A stretch of DNA of 64,000 nucleotides from an uncultured Oscillospiraceae bacterium (lineage in GTDB: Bacteria; Bacillota; Clostridia; Oscillospirales; Oscillospiraceae): positions 39,234 to 103,233 of the forward strand of contig CANQSF010000006.1 in the NCBI GenBank assembly GCA_947626345.1. The letters run 5' to 3'. This document shows, piece after piece, positions 7,600-14,212 of the stretch. Position 1 is the first letter of the stretch; each line of letters opens with the position of its first letter. A program made the translations under genes and the position numbers. The notes beneath the pieces were generated by a model, which saw only the letters and a list, made by a program, of their open reading frames with translations, had not been told where the DNA came from and ran no database searches.

Positions 7600-8333
7600 G
7601 CGTCCTCCCCTCCGGGGTGGGTCATCTCAGACTGGCTCACGCCCTCGGTCACGTCGAAGAACAGCTGCTCCAGGCTCCGGCCGTCCGCGTCCAGCTCCTC
7701 CCGGGTCACGTTGGCCCGGATGGAGCCGCCCTGCATGATGATGGTCCGGTCCCAGAGCATATCCACGCTGTCGATGATGTGGGTGCTCACCAGCATGGTC
7801 CGGCCCTGGTCCCGCATGATGCCGATCAGCTCCTTCAGCTGCTTGATGGCGTGGGGGTCCAGGCCGATCATGGGCTCGTCCAGCAGCAGCATCTTCGGCT
7901 CCGGCAGCAGGCCCATGCAGATGTTCAGCTTCTGCTGCATGCCCTTGGAAAGCTCGTCGCCGAACTTCTTTTTCTTGTCCGTCAGCTCGAACCGCCGGAG
8001 CAGCTCCTCCGCCCGGTCCCTATAGTCCGTCAGCCGGTAGGCCCGGGCCAGGAACTCCAGATGCTCGCTGACGGTGAGGTTGGGATACAGCGACGGCATC
8101 TCCGGGATATAGCCCAGCAGCCGCCGGGCGTCGGTGGACTTGCTGGTGAAGCCGCCCACGGTGATGGCCCCGTCATAGCGCAGAAAGCCCACGATGGCCT
8201 TCATGATGGTGCTCTTGCCGGCGCCGTTGGGGCCCAGCAGCACGGTGACGCTGCCCGGGTCCAGGTGGAAGCTCACGTCGGCGCAGGCCGTCACCTTTCC
8301 GTATTTTTTCGTCACATGGGATACGTCCAGCAT
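7596..8333 (-). CDS. ABC transporter ATP-binding protein
   Basis: 245 residues, a single nucleotide-binding domain: Walker A GPNGAGKST near residue 39, signature LSKGMQQK, Walker B MLLLDEP and an H-loop STHI. The set is typical of type-2 exporter ATPases (CcmA/EcsA-like). The ATG at 8333 follows GGAG by 8 bases. Its stop overlaps the start of the permease-CPBP gene (ATGA), so the two form one transporter operon. Transcription appears to begin about 170 bases upstream and passes a long hairpin and a terminator-like hairpin, so premature termination may control the operon. Confidence 0.92.
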   Translation of the reverse strand: MLDVSHVTKKYGKVTACADVSFHLDPGSVTVLLGPNGAGKSTIMKAIVGFLRYDGAITVGGFTSKSTDARRLLGYIPEMPSLYPNLTVSEHLEFLARAYRLTDYRDRAEELLRRFELTDKKKKFGDELSKGMQQKLNICMGLLPEPKMLLLDEPMIGLDPHAIKQLKELIGIMRDQGRTMLVSTHIIDSVDMLWDRTIIMQGGSIRANVTREELDADGRSLEQLFFDVTEGVSQSEMTHPGGEDA

Positions 8334-8356
8334 ATTCTCTCCTCTCTCTTTCCGCC

Positions 8357-8508
8357 AAAAAATAAAATGCGCGGCCGAAGCCGCGCACGAAAAACGCGGT
8401 CCGACTGTCTGTTGCCACACAGTTCACCCCAGAGCGGGAATGAAGCCGGAGCATGCGTCTTTCACAAAGAGCATGCCCGTCTGGGGATGGTATGAAACTG
8501 TGTGGCAG
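8357..8508 (-). ncRNA. Structured leader or small RNA ending in an intrinsic terminator, upstream of the ABC operon
   Basis: From a predicted start near 8508 the minus-strand transcript folds at once into a long hairpin: a perfect 12-bp closing stem (8413-8424 with 8496-8507), an internal loop, CCCCAGA/TCTGGGG, a GCATGC/GCATGC pair and an apical TCTTT/AAAGA stem. After about 25 bases comes a 7-bp GC stem with a 4-base loop (8369-8386) and an ATTTTATTTTTT tract, which is a strong intrinsic terminator only ~25 bases before the ATPase start codon. The element is either an attenuator/riboswitch-like leader or a ~150-nt independent small RNA. It matches no RNA class I can name. Confidence 0.5.
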
Positions 8509-8512
8509 TTCC

Positions 8513-8540
8513 AGTATAGCACGTTTCCGCAAAATAGCAA
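8513..8540 (-). promoter_or_regulatory. Promoter of the structured RNA and ABC operon
   Basis: Minus-strand TTGCTA and TATACT with a 16-bp spacer. The start point predicted 6-7 bases downstream coincides with the first base pairs of the long hairpin. Confidence 0.6.
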
Positions 8541-8548
8541 GCGCAGGT

Positions 8549-9877
8549 CTATTCCAGCACGTTGAACCGGCTCCAGCGGCCGCTCCTGGTCCGGAGCAGG
8601 AAGCAGACCGCCCGGAACACCCAGTCGGCGCACCAGCCGAACCATATGCCCCACAGGCCCACGCCGGTGTACCGGCACAGGTACCAGCTCAGGCCCACCC
8701 GCAGCGTCCACATGCTGACAGTGCCGGTCCACATGGTGAAGGACACGTCCCCCGCCGCCCGCAGGCCGTTGGGCAGGGTGAAGGCCGCGGGCCAGAACAG
8801 GACCCGCATCGCCGACACGAACCAGGTGATCCGGCATGTCAGCTCCCGCCCGGCGGGGGACAGGGCCGTGAGCCGGGTGATCAGCGGCGCGCCGGCGCTG
8901 ATGACGCCGCCGGAGATGAGCACGATCACCGTGGAGATCTTCGTGAACCAGACCATGTACTTTTTGGCCTCGTCGGGCCGGCCCCGGCCCATGCACTGGC
9001 CCGCCACGGTGAGCAGGCCGATGCCGATAGCCTGGCCGGGGGTGCCGCAGCAGGAGTCCAAAACGGCGATGATGGCCTGGGAGGCGATGGCGGTGGTGCC
9101 CAGCACGGACACGGTGGATTGGACCACCAGCTTGCCGAACTGGAACATGCCGTTCTCCACCGCGGAGGGGAGCCCCACCCGCAGGATGCGCCGGAGCATG
9201 GCCCGGTCCGGGAGGAACTGCTCCGCGGGCCCCAGGGAAAAGGGTTGGCCCGGCCGCGCCTGGCAGACGAGCAGCCACGCCGCGCTCACCGCCCGGCTGG
9301 CCAGCGTGGCCAGGGCCGCCCCCAGCACGCCCATATGCAGCGCGAAGATCAGCACCGCGTTGCCCGCGATGTTCAGGATATCCGCCGCCGCGGCCACGAT
9401 CATGGGCCGGCGGGAGTTGCCCGCCGCCCGGTGGAGGGCGGCGCTGGCGGTATACAGCGCCAGGAAGGGATAGCTCAGGGCCGTGACGAGCAGATACACC
9501 TGGGCCGCGTCCATGACGGCGGGCTCCACCGTGCCGAAGATGAGCCGCAGCACCGGCCGGCGGAACAGGGCCAGCCCCGCGCAGCATGCCGCGCTCAGGG
9601 CCAGCGACGCGGCCATCACCTGGTTGGCGGCCAGCCGGGCCCGGTCCCGGTCCCCCTGGCCGATGTACTGGGAGCAGACGATGGTGCCCCCGGCGGCCAG
9701 AGCGGAGAAGAAGTACATCACCAGCATGTTCAGCGAGTCCACCAGCGCCACCCCGGAGATGGACGCCTCGCCCACCGCGGAGACCATGAACGTGTCCGCC
9801 ACGCCCATGAGCCCGGTGAGGACCTGCTCCAATATGAGGGGCCACAGCAGCGCCCGTATCTCTTTTTTCGTGAACAC
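8549..9877 (-). CDS. MATE-family efflux transporter
   Basis: 442 residues with about 12 hydrophobic helices in two homologous halves. Typical MATE segments are present, such as LILEQVLTGLMGVADTFMVS at the N-terminus and GLPSAVENGMFQFGKL in the second half. Such proteins export drugs or metabolites in exchange for Na+ or H+. The GTG at 9877 is chosen because GGGGAGG lies 8 bases upstream. An in-frame ATG at 9925 is rejected because it overlaps the -10 box of the promoter. The gene is monocistronic; no adjacent regulator suggests the substrate. Confidence 0.9.
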   Translation of the reverse strand: MFTKKEIRALLWPLILEQVLTGLMGVADTFMVSAVGEASISGVALVDSLNMLVMYFFSALAAGGTIVCSQYIGQGDRDRARLAANQVMAASLALSAACCAGLALFRRPVLRLIFGTVEPAVMDAAQVYLLVTALSYPFLALYTASAALHRAAGNSRRPMIVAAAADILNIAGNAVLIFALHMGVLGAALATLASRAVSAAWLLVCQARPGQPFSLGPAEQFLPDRAMLRRILRVGLPSAVENGMFQFGKLVVQSTVSVLGTTAIASQAIIAVLDSCCGTPGQAIGIGLLTVAGQCMGRGRPDEAKKYMVWFTKISTVIVLISGGVISAGAPLITRLTALSPAGRELTCRITWFVSAMRVLFWPAAFTLPNGLRAAGDVSFTMWTGTVSMWTLRVGLSWYLCRYTGVGLWGIWFGWCADWVFRAVCFLLRTRSGRWSRFNVLE

Positions 9878-9923
9878 GCCCGCCGCCTCCCCTCTCTTTT
9901 TATAACTATATAACGCGAAAGCC

Positions 9924-9952
9924 ATTATAGGAGCGCCTCGCGTCAAAAACAA
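9924..9952 (-). promoter_or_regulatory. Promoter of the MATE gene
   Basis: Minus-strand TTGTTT and a perfect TATAAT with 17-bp spacing. Its position rules out the upstream ATG that overlaps the -10 box and supports the GTG start. Confidence 0.65.
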
Positions 9953-10019
9953 GGGTCGAAATGAACAAAAGAAAGCAGGCGAAAAAAGACCGGGGGTGTC
10001 GGACCCCGGAAAAAACTGC

Positions 10020-10048
10020 TTGCGGAAAAGGAGGGTAAGCGATATAAT
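10020..10048 (+). promoter_or_regulatory. Promoter of a non-coding transcript
   Basis: TTGCGG and a perfect TATAAT separated by 17 bp. Nothing downstream within 280 bases is a convincing protein start, but an intrinsic terminator lies about 190 bases on. Confidence 0.6.
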
Positions 10049-10054
10049 AAAAGC

Positions 10055-10250
10055 GCGAGATAAATAAAGGCAGGACGTGAGGCGTTGCGAGCACCTCACG
10101 TCCCTATGCAGGAGTGCTGGCTCCCACACAGCAGAATAACTGCACCGTTTCGTATTATAGCCGTTTTTGCGCAAAAACACAAGAGCGGCGGATGCGAGGC
10201 TGTGTGGCTCATGTGGTGTAGGGAAATGGTTCCCTGCACCGCTTTTGTTT
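10055..10250 (+). ncRNA. Candidate ~195-nt small RNA with own promoter and terminator
   Basis: The predicted transcript starts near 10055 and ends at a 10-bp hairpin (10215-10224 with 10231-10240, one G.T pair) followed by GCTTTTGTTT. The body begins with a perfect 10-bp hairpin (GGACGTGAGG paired with CCTCACGTCC, about 10073-10103). It also has a longer-range pairing of CCACACAGC (near 10123) with GCTGTGTGG (near 10199). No ribosome site-start codon pair within it opens a plausible protein. It lies between the MATE gene and a lipoprotein gene whose own ribosome site comes 60 bases after the terminator. Size resembles 6S RNA, but the ends do not pair as 6S requires, so no family is assigned. 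Confidence 0.5.
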
Positions 10251-10330
10251 ATCTCGGCGGGAAAGCCCGGGGCGGGCATCCCTGCCCCGGGCCGGTACTG
10301 CCGGAGAAAAAACAAAAAGGAGAAGAGGAT

Positions 10331-10882
10331 ATGAAAAGAACGACGGTGACCGCCCTCGCGATGTGCCTGGTGGTCTGCTTTTCCATGCTTGCGCTTCTGA
10401 CGGGCTGCGGCGGCAGGGGAAAGGACCTGGAGGACAGGCTGGACGAACTGGAGGACAAATTGGACGCAGTGGCGGAGGGGGCAGAGCCCACGGAGGCCCC
10501 TGTGGAGCAGACGGAGGAGCCGGCGGCGGAGGAGCCCACGGAGGCCCCGGAGGAACAGACGGAAGAGCCCGAAGAGGAGGGGCCGGAGCCGACCCAGGCG
10601 CCGGAGGAGGAAGCTGCGGACGACGACGAGATCCGGCCGGAGATCAGGGAAGCCGTCGACAGCTACGTGGAATTTTTCAGAGAATACGCGGAGTTCATGA
10701 AAAACTACGATTCCACGGACCTGAGCGCGTTGAGCAGCTATCTTTCCTTCATGCAGCAGTATACCGACACCATGCAGAAGCTCGACGAGCTGGAAAATGC
10801 AGACCTGTCGGACGCGGAGTCCTACTACTTCGCGCAGGCGATGCTGCAGATCGATCAGCTGCTCCTGGAAGCGATGAACTGA
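10331..10882 (+). CDS. DUF6591-like lipoprotein with acidic linker
   Basis: 183 residues. A lipoprotein signal peptide ends in LLTGC (Cys26), so it is anchored to the outer face of the membrane. Residues about 32-45 are a short charged helix (repeated LED/DEL heptads), followed by a Glu/Pro/Thr-rich linker of degenerate repeats (EAP-EQTEEP, about 52-100). A C-terminal helical domain starting IREAVDSYVEFFREYAEFM resembles the DUF6591 family as I recall it. AAGGAG precedes the ATG by about 10 bases. Function is unknown. Transcription may be read-through from the small-RNA promoter at 10020. Confidence 0.75.
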   Translation: MKRTTVTALAMCLVVCFSMLALLTGCGGRGKDLEDRLDELEDKLDAVAEGAEPTEAPVEQTEEPAAEEPTEAPEEQTEEPEEEGPEPTQAPEEEAADDDEIRPEIREAVDSYVEFFREYAEFMKNYDSTDLSALSSYLSFMQQYTDTMQKLDELENADLSDAESYYFAQAMLQIDQLLLEAMN

Positions 10883-10895
10883 GACGCAGATCAAG

Positions 10896-10931
10896 ACCCG
10901 GCGGGAGGGGGTTCCTTCCCGCCGGGTTTTG
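10896..10931 (+). terminator. Rho-independent terminator after the DUF6591-like gene
   Basis: 11-bp perfect stem (10896-10906 with 10917-10927) followed by TTTT. Its right arm overlaps the region expected to hold the -35 box of pcrA. Confidence 0.75.
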
Positions 10932-10934
10932 TGT

Positions 10935-10940
10935 TATACT
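10935..10940 (+). promoter_or_regulatory. -10 box of pcrA placing the start codon at the transcription start
   Basis: TATACT lies only 6 bases before the pcrA ATG at 10947, so transcription would begin at or within one base of the start codon. No Shine-Dalgarno sequence is present. The -35 is weak (TTCCTT at the right distance). Confidence 0.45.
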
Positions 10941-10946
10941 GCCCTC

Positions 10947-13358
10947 ATGGATACATTCACGAAAAACTACATAGACGCCCGGCGGCAGGTGATCGCCCGG
11001 GACTTTCCCTCTCTGAACGACCGGCAGCTGGAGGCGGTCATGGCCACGGAGGGGCCGCTGCTCATTTTGGCCGGGGCCGGCTCCGGCAAGACCACCGTGC
11101 TCATCAACCGCATCGCCAATCTCATGAAATACGGCCGGGCCTCGGACTGTGAGGACCTGCCCGCCGACGCGGACGAGGAGAAGCTGGCGGTGATGCGCCG
11201 GTACCTGGACGGGGACGGGAGCTGCCGGCGTCCGGCGGAGGAGGCCGCCGCCTTTGAGCCGGTGGCCCCCTGGCAGATCCTGGCCATCACCTTCACCAAC
11301 AAGGCCGCCGACGAGCTGAAGGGCCGCCTCAACGCCATGCTGGGCCCGGCGGCGGAGGACATCTGGGCCCGGACCTTCCACTCCGCCTGCGTGCGCATCC
11401 TGCGGCGCGACGCCGCCCTTCTGGGGTATCCGGAGGGGTTCACCATCTATGACGAGGCGGACCGGACCGCGGTGATGAAGCGGATCATCAAGGACCAGAA
11501 CAAGGACGAGAAGCTCTTCCCGCCCCGGTGGGTGCTGGCCGTCATCGACCGGGCCCGGAACAAGCTGCAGGCCCCCGGGGACTTCGCCGCCGACGCGGCC
11601 AAGAGCGGGGATGTGCGGCTGCGGGGCGCGGCGGAGCTGTACGAGGCCTATGCCAAGCGGCTCATGGAGGCCGGGGCCATGGACTTCGACGATCTGCTGT
11701 ACAACGCCGTGCGGCTGCTGCGGGAGCACGCCGACGTGCGGGAGCGGTATCAGCGCCAGTTCCGGTATGTGCTCATCGACGAGTACCAGGACACCAACAA
11801 CCTGCAGTATATGATGGCCACCATCCTGGCCGGGGGCCGGAACAACATCTGCGTGGTGGGCGACGACGACCAGTCCATCTACGCCTTCCGGGGGGCCACC
11901 ATCGAGAACATCCTGTCCTTCGAGGACCAGTACGACCACGCCCGGTCCATCCGGCTGGAGCAGAATTACCGCTCCACCGGCCATATCCTCTCCGCCGCCA
12001 ATGGCGTGGTGGCCAACAACAAGGGCCGCAAGGGGAAGAGGCTGTGGACCAAGGCAGGGGATGGGGACCGGATCACCCTGTACGTGGCGAAAAACGAGGA
12101 CGACGAGGCCCAGTATGTTGTTCAGCAGGTGCTCCAGGCGGTGGACCGGGGGGACAACCTGCGGGACCATGCGGTGCTCTACCGGCTCAACGCCCAGTCC
12201 CGGGCACTGGAGCAGGCGTTTCTGCGCCACGGCATCCGCCCCCGGATCGTGAAGGGCAACCCCTTCTTCGAGCGGGCGGAGATCAAGGACATCATGGCCT
12301 ATTTCTTCGTGCTGCTCAACCCCGCGGACGATCTGCGCCTGGCCCGCATCGTCAACGTGCCCGCCCGGGGCATCGGCCAGACCACCCTGGACCGGGCCGC
12401 CGCCATCGCCGGAGCCAATGGCGTGCCGCTGTTCACGGTGCTGAGCCGGGCGGATGCCTTCCCGGAGCTGAGCCGGGCGGCGGAGAAGCTGAAGGCGTTC
12501 ACGGCCATGATGGACGAACTGGCCGCCCTGTCCCGGACCGGGGGGCTGGAGGAGCTTTACGACGCGCTGCTGGACCGGACCGGCTACGCCCGGATGCTGG
12601 AGAGCGTCCGCACGGACGAGAGCATGAACCGGCTGGAGAACGTCAAGGAGCTGAAGAGCTTCATCGCCACCCACGTCTCCCAGACCGGGGACGACACCCT
12701 GGAGGGCTTTTTGGACGAGGTGAGCTTGTACACCGACCTGCAGGGCATGGACATGGACGAGAACACCGTCACCCTCATGACCATCCACTCCGCCAAGGGG
12801 CTGGAGTTCCCCACCGTGTTCATCACCGGCATGGAGGAGGGGGTGTTCCCCTCCCTGCAGGCCATCGGGGAGACCGAGCAGATGGAGGAGGAGCGGCGGC
12901 TGGCTTACGTGGCCATCACCCGGGCGAAGAAGCGGCTTTTTATCACCAGCGCCCGGCAGCGGATGGTGTTCGGCCAGACGGCCACCCACCGGGTCAGCCG
13001 GTTCGTGGACGAGATCCCGCCGGAACACATCGACCGGCCCTATTCGGACCTGAAGCCCGTGGGGACGGGCTGGTTCGAGTTCGAGGACGTGCCCCGGCCT
13101 GTCCGGGCGGCCCAGCCCTGGGAGCGGCGGAGCCCGGCGGCGTCCCGGACGGCCGCCTTCGCCCCCGCGCCGAAAAAGGCGGAGCCGGCGGTGACCTTCG
13201 CCGTGGGGGACCGGGTGGAGCACAGCGCCTTCCACACCGGCACCATCGTGAAGATGACCCCCATGGGCGGGGACCATCTGGTGGAGATCCAGTTCGACGC
13301 CGCGGGACTGAAGCGGCTGATGCTGAAGGCCGCCTCCCGATATATGAAGAAGCTGTGA
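10947..13358 (+). CDS. pcrA: ATP-dependent DNA helicase PcrA/UvrD type
   Basis: 803 residues, superfamily 1A helicase for nucleotide-excision repair and removal of recombination intermediates. Visible motifs: Walker A AGAGSGKTT (about 42-50), ITFTNKAA (motif Ia), TFHSACVRILRR, Walker B VLIDEYQDTN, VGDDDQSIYAFRGA (motif III), QNYRS (motif IV), LMTIHSAKGLEF (motif V) and VAITRAKKRL (motif VI). A ~45-residue charged insert separates Walker A from motif Ia. The last ~60 residues (VGDRVEHSAFHTGTIV...) form the Tudor-like C-terminal domain that binds RNA polymerase in PcrA. The ATG at 10947 has no ribosome site and may be translated from a leaderless mRNA. Confidence 0.95.
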   Translation: MDTFTKNYIDARRQVIARDFPSLNDRQLEAVMATEGPLLILAGAGSGKTTVLINRIANLMKYGRASDCEDLPADADEEKLAVMRRYLDGDGSCRRPAEEAAAFEPVAPWQILAITFTNKAADELKGRLNAMLGPAAEDIWARTFHSACVRILRRDAALLGYPEGFTIYDEADRTAVMKRIIKDQNKDEKLFPPRWVLAVIDRARNKLQAPGDFAADAAKSGDVRLRGAAELYEAYAKRLMEAGAMDFDDLLYNAVRLLREHADVRERYQRQFRYVLIDEYQDTNNLQYMMATILAGGRNNICVVGDDDQSIYAFRGATIENILSFEDQYDHARSIRLEQNYRSTGHILSAANGVVANNKGRKGKRLWTKAGDGDRITLYVAKNEDDEAQYVVQQVLQAVDRGDNLRDHAVLYRLNAQSRALEQAFLRHGIRPRIVKGNPFFERAEIKDIMAYFFVLLNPADDLRLARIVNVPARGIGQTTLDRAAAIAGANGVPLFTVLSRADAFPELSRAAEKLKAFTAMMDELAALSRTGGLEELYDALLDRTGYARMLESVRTDESMNRLENVKELKSFIATHVSQTGDDTLEGFLDEVSLYTDLQGMDMDENTVTLMTIHSAKGLEFPTVFITGMEEGVFPSLQAIGETEQMEEERRLAYVAITRAKKRLFITSARQRMVFGQTATHRVSRFVDEIPPEHIDRPYSDLKPVGTGWFEFEDVPRPVRAAQPWERRSPAASRTAAFAPAPKKAEPAVTFAVGDRVEHSAFHTGTIVKMTPMGGDHLVEIQFDAAGLKRLMLKAASRYMKKL

Positions 13359-13368
13359 CCGCCCGCCC

Positions 13369-13397
13369 TTGACAGGACCGGGGCGGTATGGTAAAGT
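13369..13397 (+). promoter_or_regulatory. Strong promoter for a small membrane protein
   Basis: Consensus TTGACA (13369-13374), 17-bp spacer and TAAAGT (13392-13397), starting immediately after the pcrA stop. Confidence 0.7.
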
Positions 13398-13442
13398 GGA
13401 AGCAGAGAGGTCAAACGATAAAACTGCCAGGAGGTGCGTGTC

Positions 13443-13634
13443 ATGGGTACGAAGACGATCATCATTATCATTATCGGCGTGGTGGACATCGTGGTCGCCG
13501 TTGTCCTCTGCCTGGCAAGCGGCGGACGGTATGTGCGCAGTCAGCACCAGTTCAAGCAGTGGCGGGCCACCGGCAAGGGCATGCTGCCGGATTACGACAA
13601 GCACAACAGTGACATCGACAAATACTCCCGCTGA
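13443..13634 (+). CDS. Small single-pass membrane protein
   Basis: 63 residues. Residues 4-27 are a strongly hydrophobic segment (repeated Ile and Val), followed by a basic, polar tail of about 35 residues (HQFKQWRATGKG, then DYDKHNSDIDKYSR). AGGAGG lies 8-9 bases before the ATG, a consensus promoter lies just upstream and a terminator follows, so this is a genuine monocistronic gene despite its size. I do not recognise a family. An N-in or N-out membrane-anchored regulator or toxin-like peptide are both possible, without evidence for either. Confidence 0.75.
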   Translation: MGTKTIIIIIIGVVDIVVAVVLCLASGGRYVRSQHQFKQWRATGKGMLPDYDKHNSDIDKYSR

Positions 13635-13655
13635 GCGCTCAGCGGACAAAAACAG

Positions 13656-13686
13656 CCGGACCGCCTGGGGCGGTCCGGTTGCTTTT
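13656..13686 (+). terminator. Rho-independent terminator
   Basis: 10-bp perfect GC-rich stem (13656-13665 with 13669-13678), then TTGCTTTTT. It ends the small membrane-protein transcript and lies 20 bases past the convergent regulator gene. Confidence 0.8.
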
Positions 13687-13705
13687 TCGGCGCGGGAACG
13701 CTATA

Positions 13706-14134
13706 CTATTGGTCGGCACCGGCGGCGAGAGCCCGACGGTGGGCGTCGGGATCGGCGGGGACGGGCTGGCCGTGGACGGCGATATAGTCCTGGATGCGGT
13801 CGAAGCTCTCGTCAGAGATGTCGTGTTCCATTTTACAGGCGTCCTTATAGGCGGTGTCCCGCCCCACGCCCAGGCTCATGAGGATGGCGGCGATGGTCTC
13901 GTGGCGCTCGTAGATGCGCTTGGCGATGGCCAGGCCCTTTTCCTCCAGATAGAGCAGCCGGTCTCCGTCCCGGCGTATGTATCCGTTCTCCTCCAGCTGC
14001 TTCATGGCTACGCTCACCGAGGGCTTGGAGTAGCCGAGAGCGTTGGCGATGTCGATAGAACGGACACAGCCCTTCTCCATGGTCTGCATATAGATGGCCT
14101 CCAGGTAATCCTCCGCGGATTCGTGGATGTTCAT
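13706..14134 (-). CDS. Metal-dependent transcriptional regulator, DtxR/MntR family
   Basis: 142 residues. An N-terminal winged helix (SAEDYLEAIYMQ, then IANALGYSKPSVSVAMKQLEENGYI) is followed by a dimerisation/metal-binding domain with the motif MEHDISDESFDRI. This matches the short, SH3-less MntR/IdeR group that represses Mn2+ or Fe2+ importers when metal is abundant. Start supported by GGGGGAGGT 8 bases upstream. No metal transporter is adjacent. An interrupted palindrome in its promoter (TGATA-6-TATCA at 14163-14178) could be an autoregulatory operator. MntR versus iron-sensing IdeR cannot be decided from this sequence alone. Confidence 0.88.
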   Translation of the reverse strand: MNIHESAEDYLEAIYMQTMEKGCVRSIDIANALGYSKPSVSVAMKQLEENGYIRRDGDRLLYLEEKGLAIAKRIYERHETIAAILMSLGVGRDTAYKDACKMEHDISDESFDRIQDYIAVHGQPVPADPDAHRRALAAGADQ

Positions 14135-14160
14135 CTGCGTACCTCCCCCGATCTTTTGGA

Positions 14161-14198
14161 TTTGATACTAGTTTATCACAAGCTTTTCAAGATTACAA
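14161..14198 (-). promoter_or_regulatory. Promoter and operator-like palindrome of the DtxR/MntR gene
   Basis: Minus-strand TTGTAA and TAAACT with 17-bp spacing. The -10 box is embedded in the inverted repeat TGATA-N6-TATCA, a position suited to repression. The cca start codon is 35 bases to the right, so the site could influence both genes. Confidence 0.5.
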
Positions 14199-14212
14199 GC
14201 GTTGGTGACAAG

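Noticed and set aside
4579..8025. A 1148-codon open frame antisense to the exporter genes
   Set aside because: Its product is His/Gln/Gly-rich without any motif, and it overlaps two well-supported genes. Long antisense frames are expected in DNA this G+C-rich.
9923..9925. ATG of an extended MATE start
   Set aside because: It lies inside the TATAAT -10 box, so it cannot be in the transcript from that promoter; the GTG at 9877 has a good ribosome site.
10055..10250. 6S RNA or SRP RNA identity for the small RNA
   Set aside because: The ends do not pair as in 6S RNA, and the conserved SRP domain IV loop is not seen.
10749..13649. A 966-codon frame antisense to pcrA
   Set aside because: Same shadow pattern; the forward frame carries all helicase motifs.
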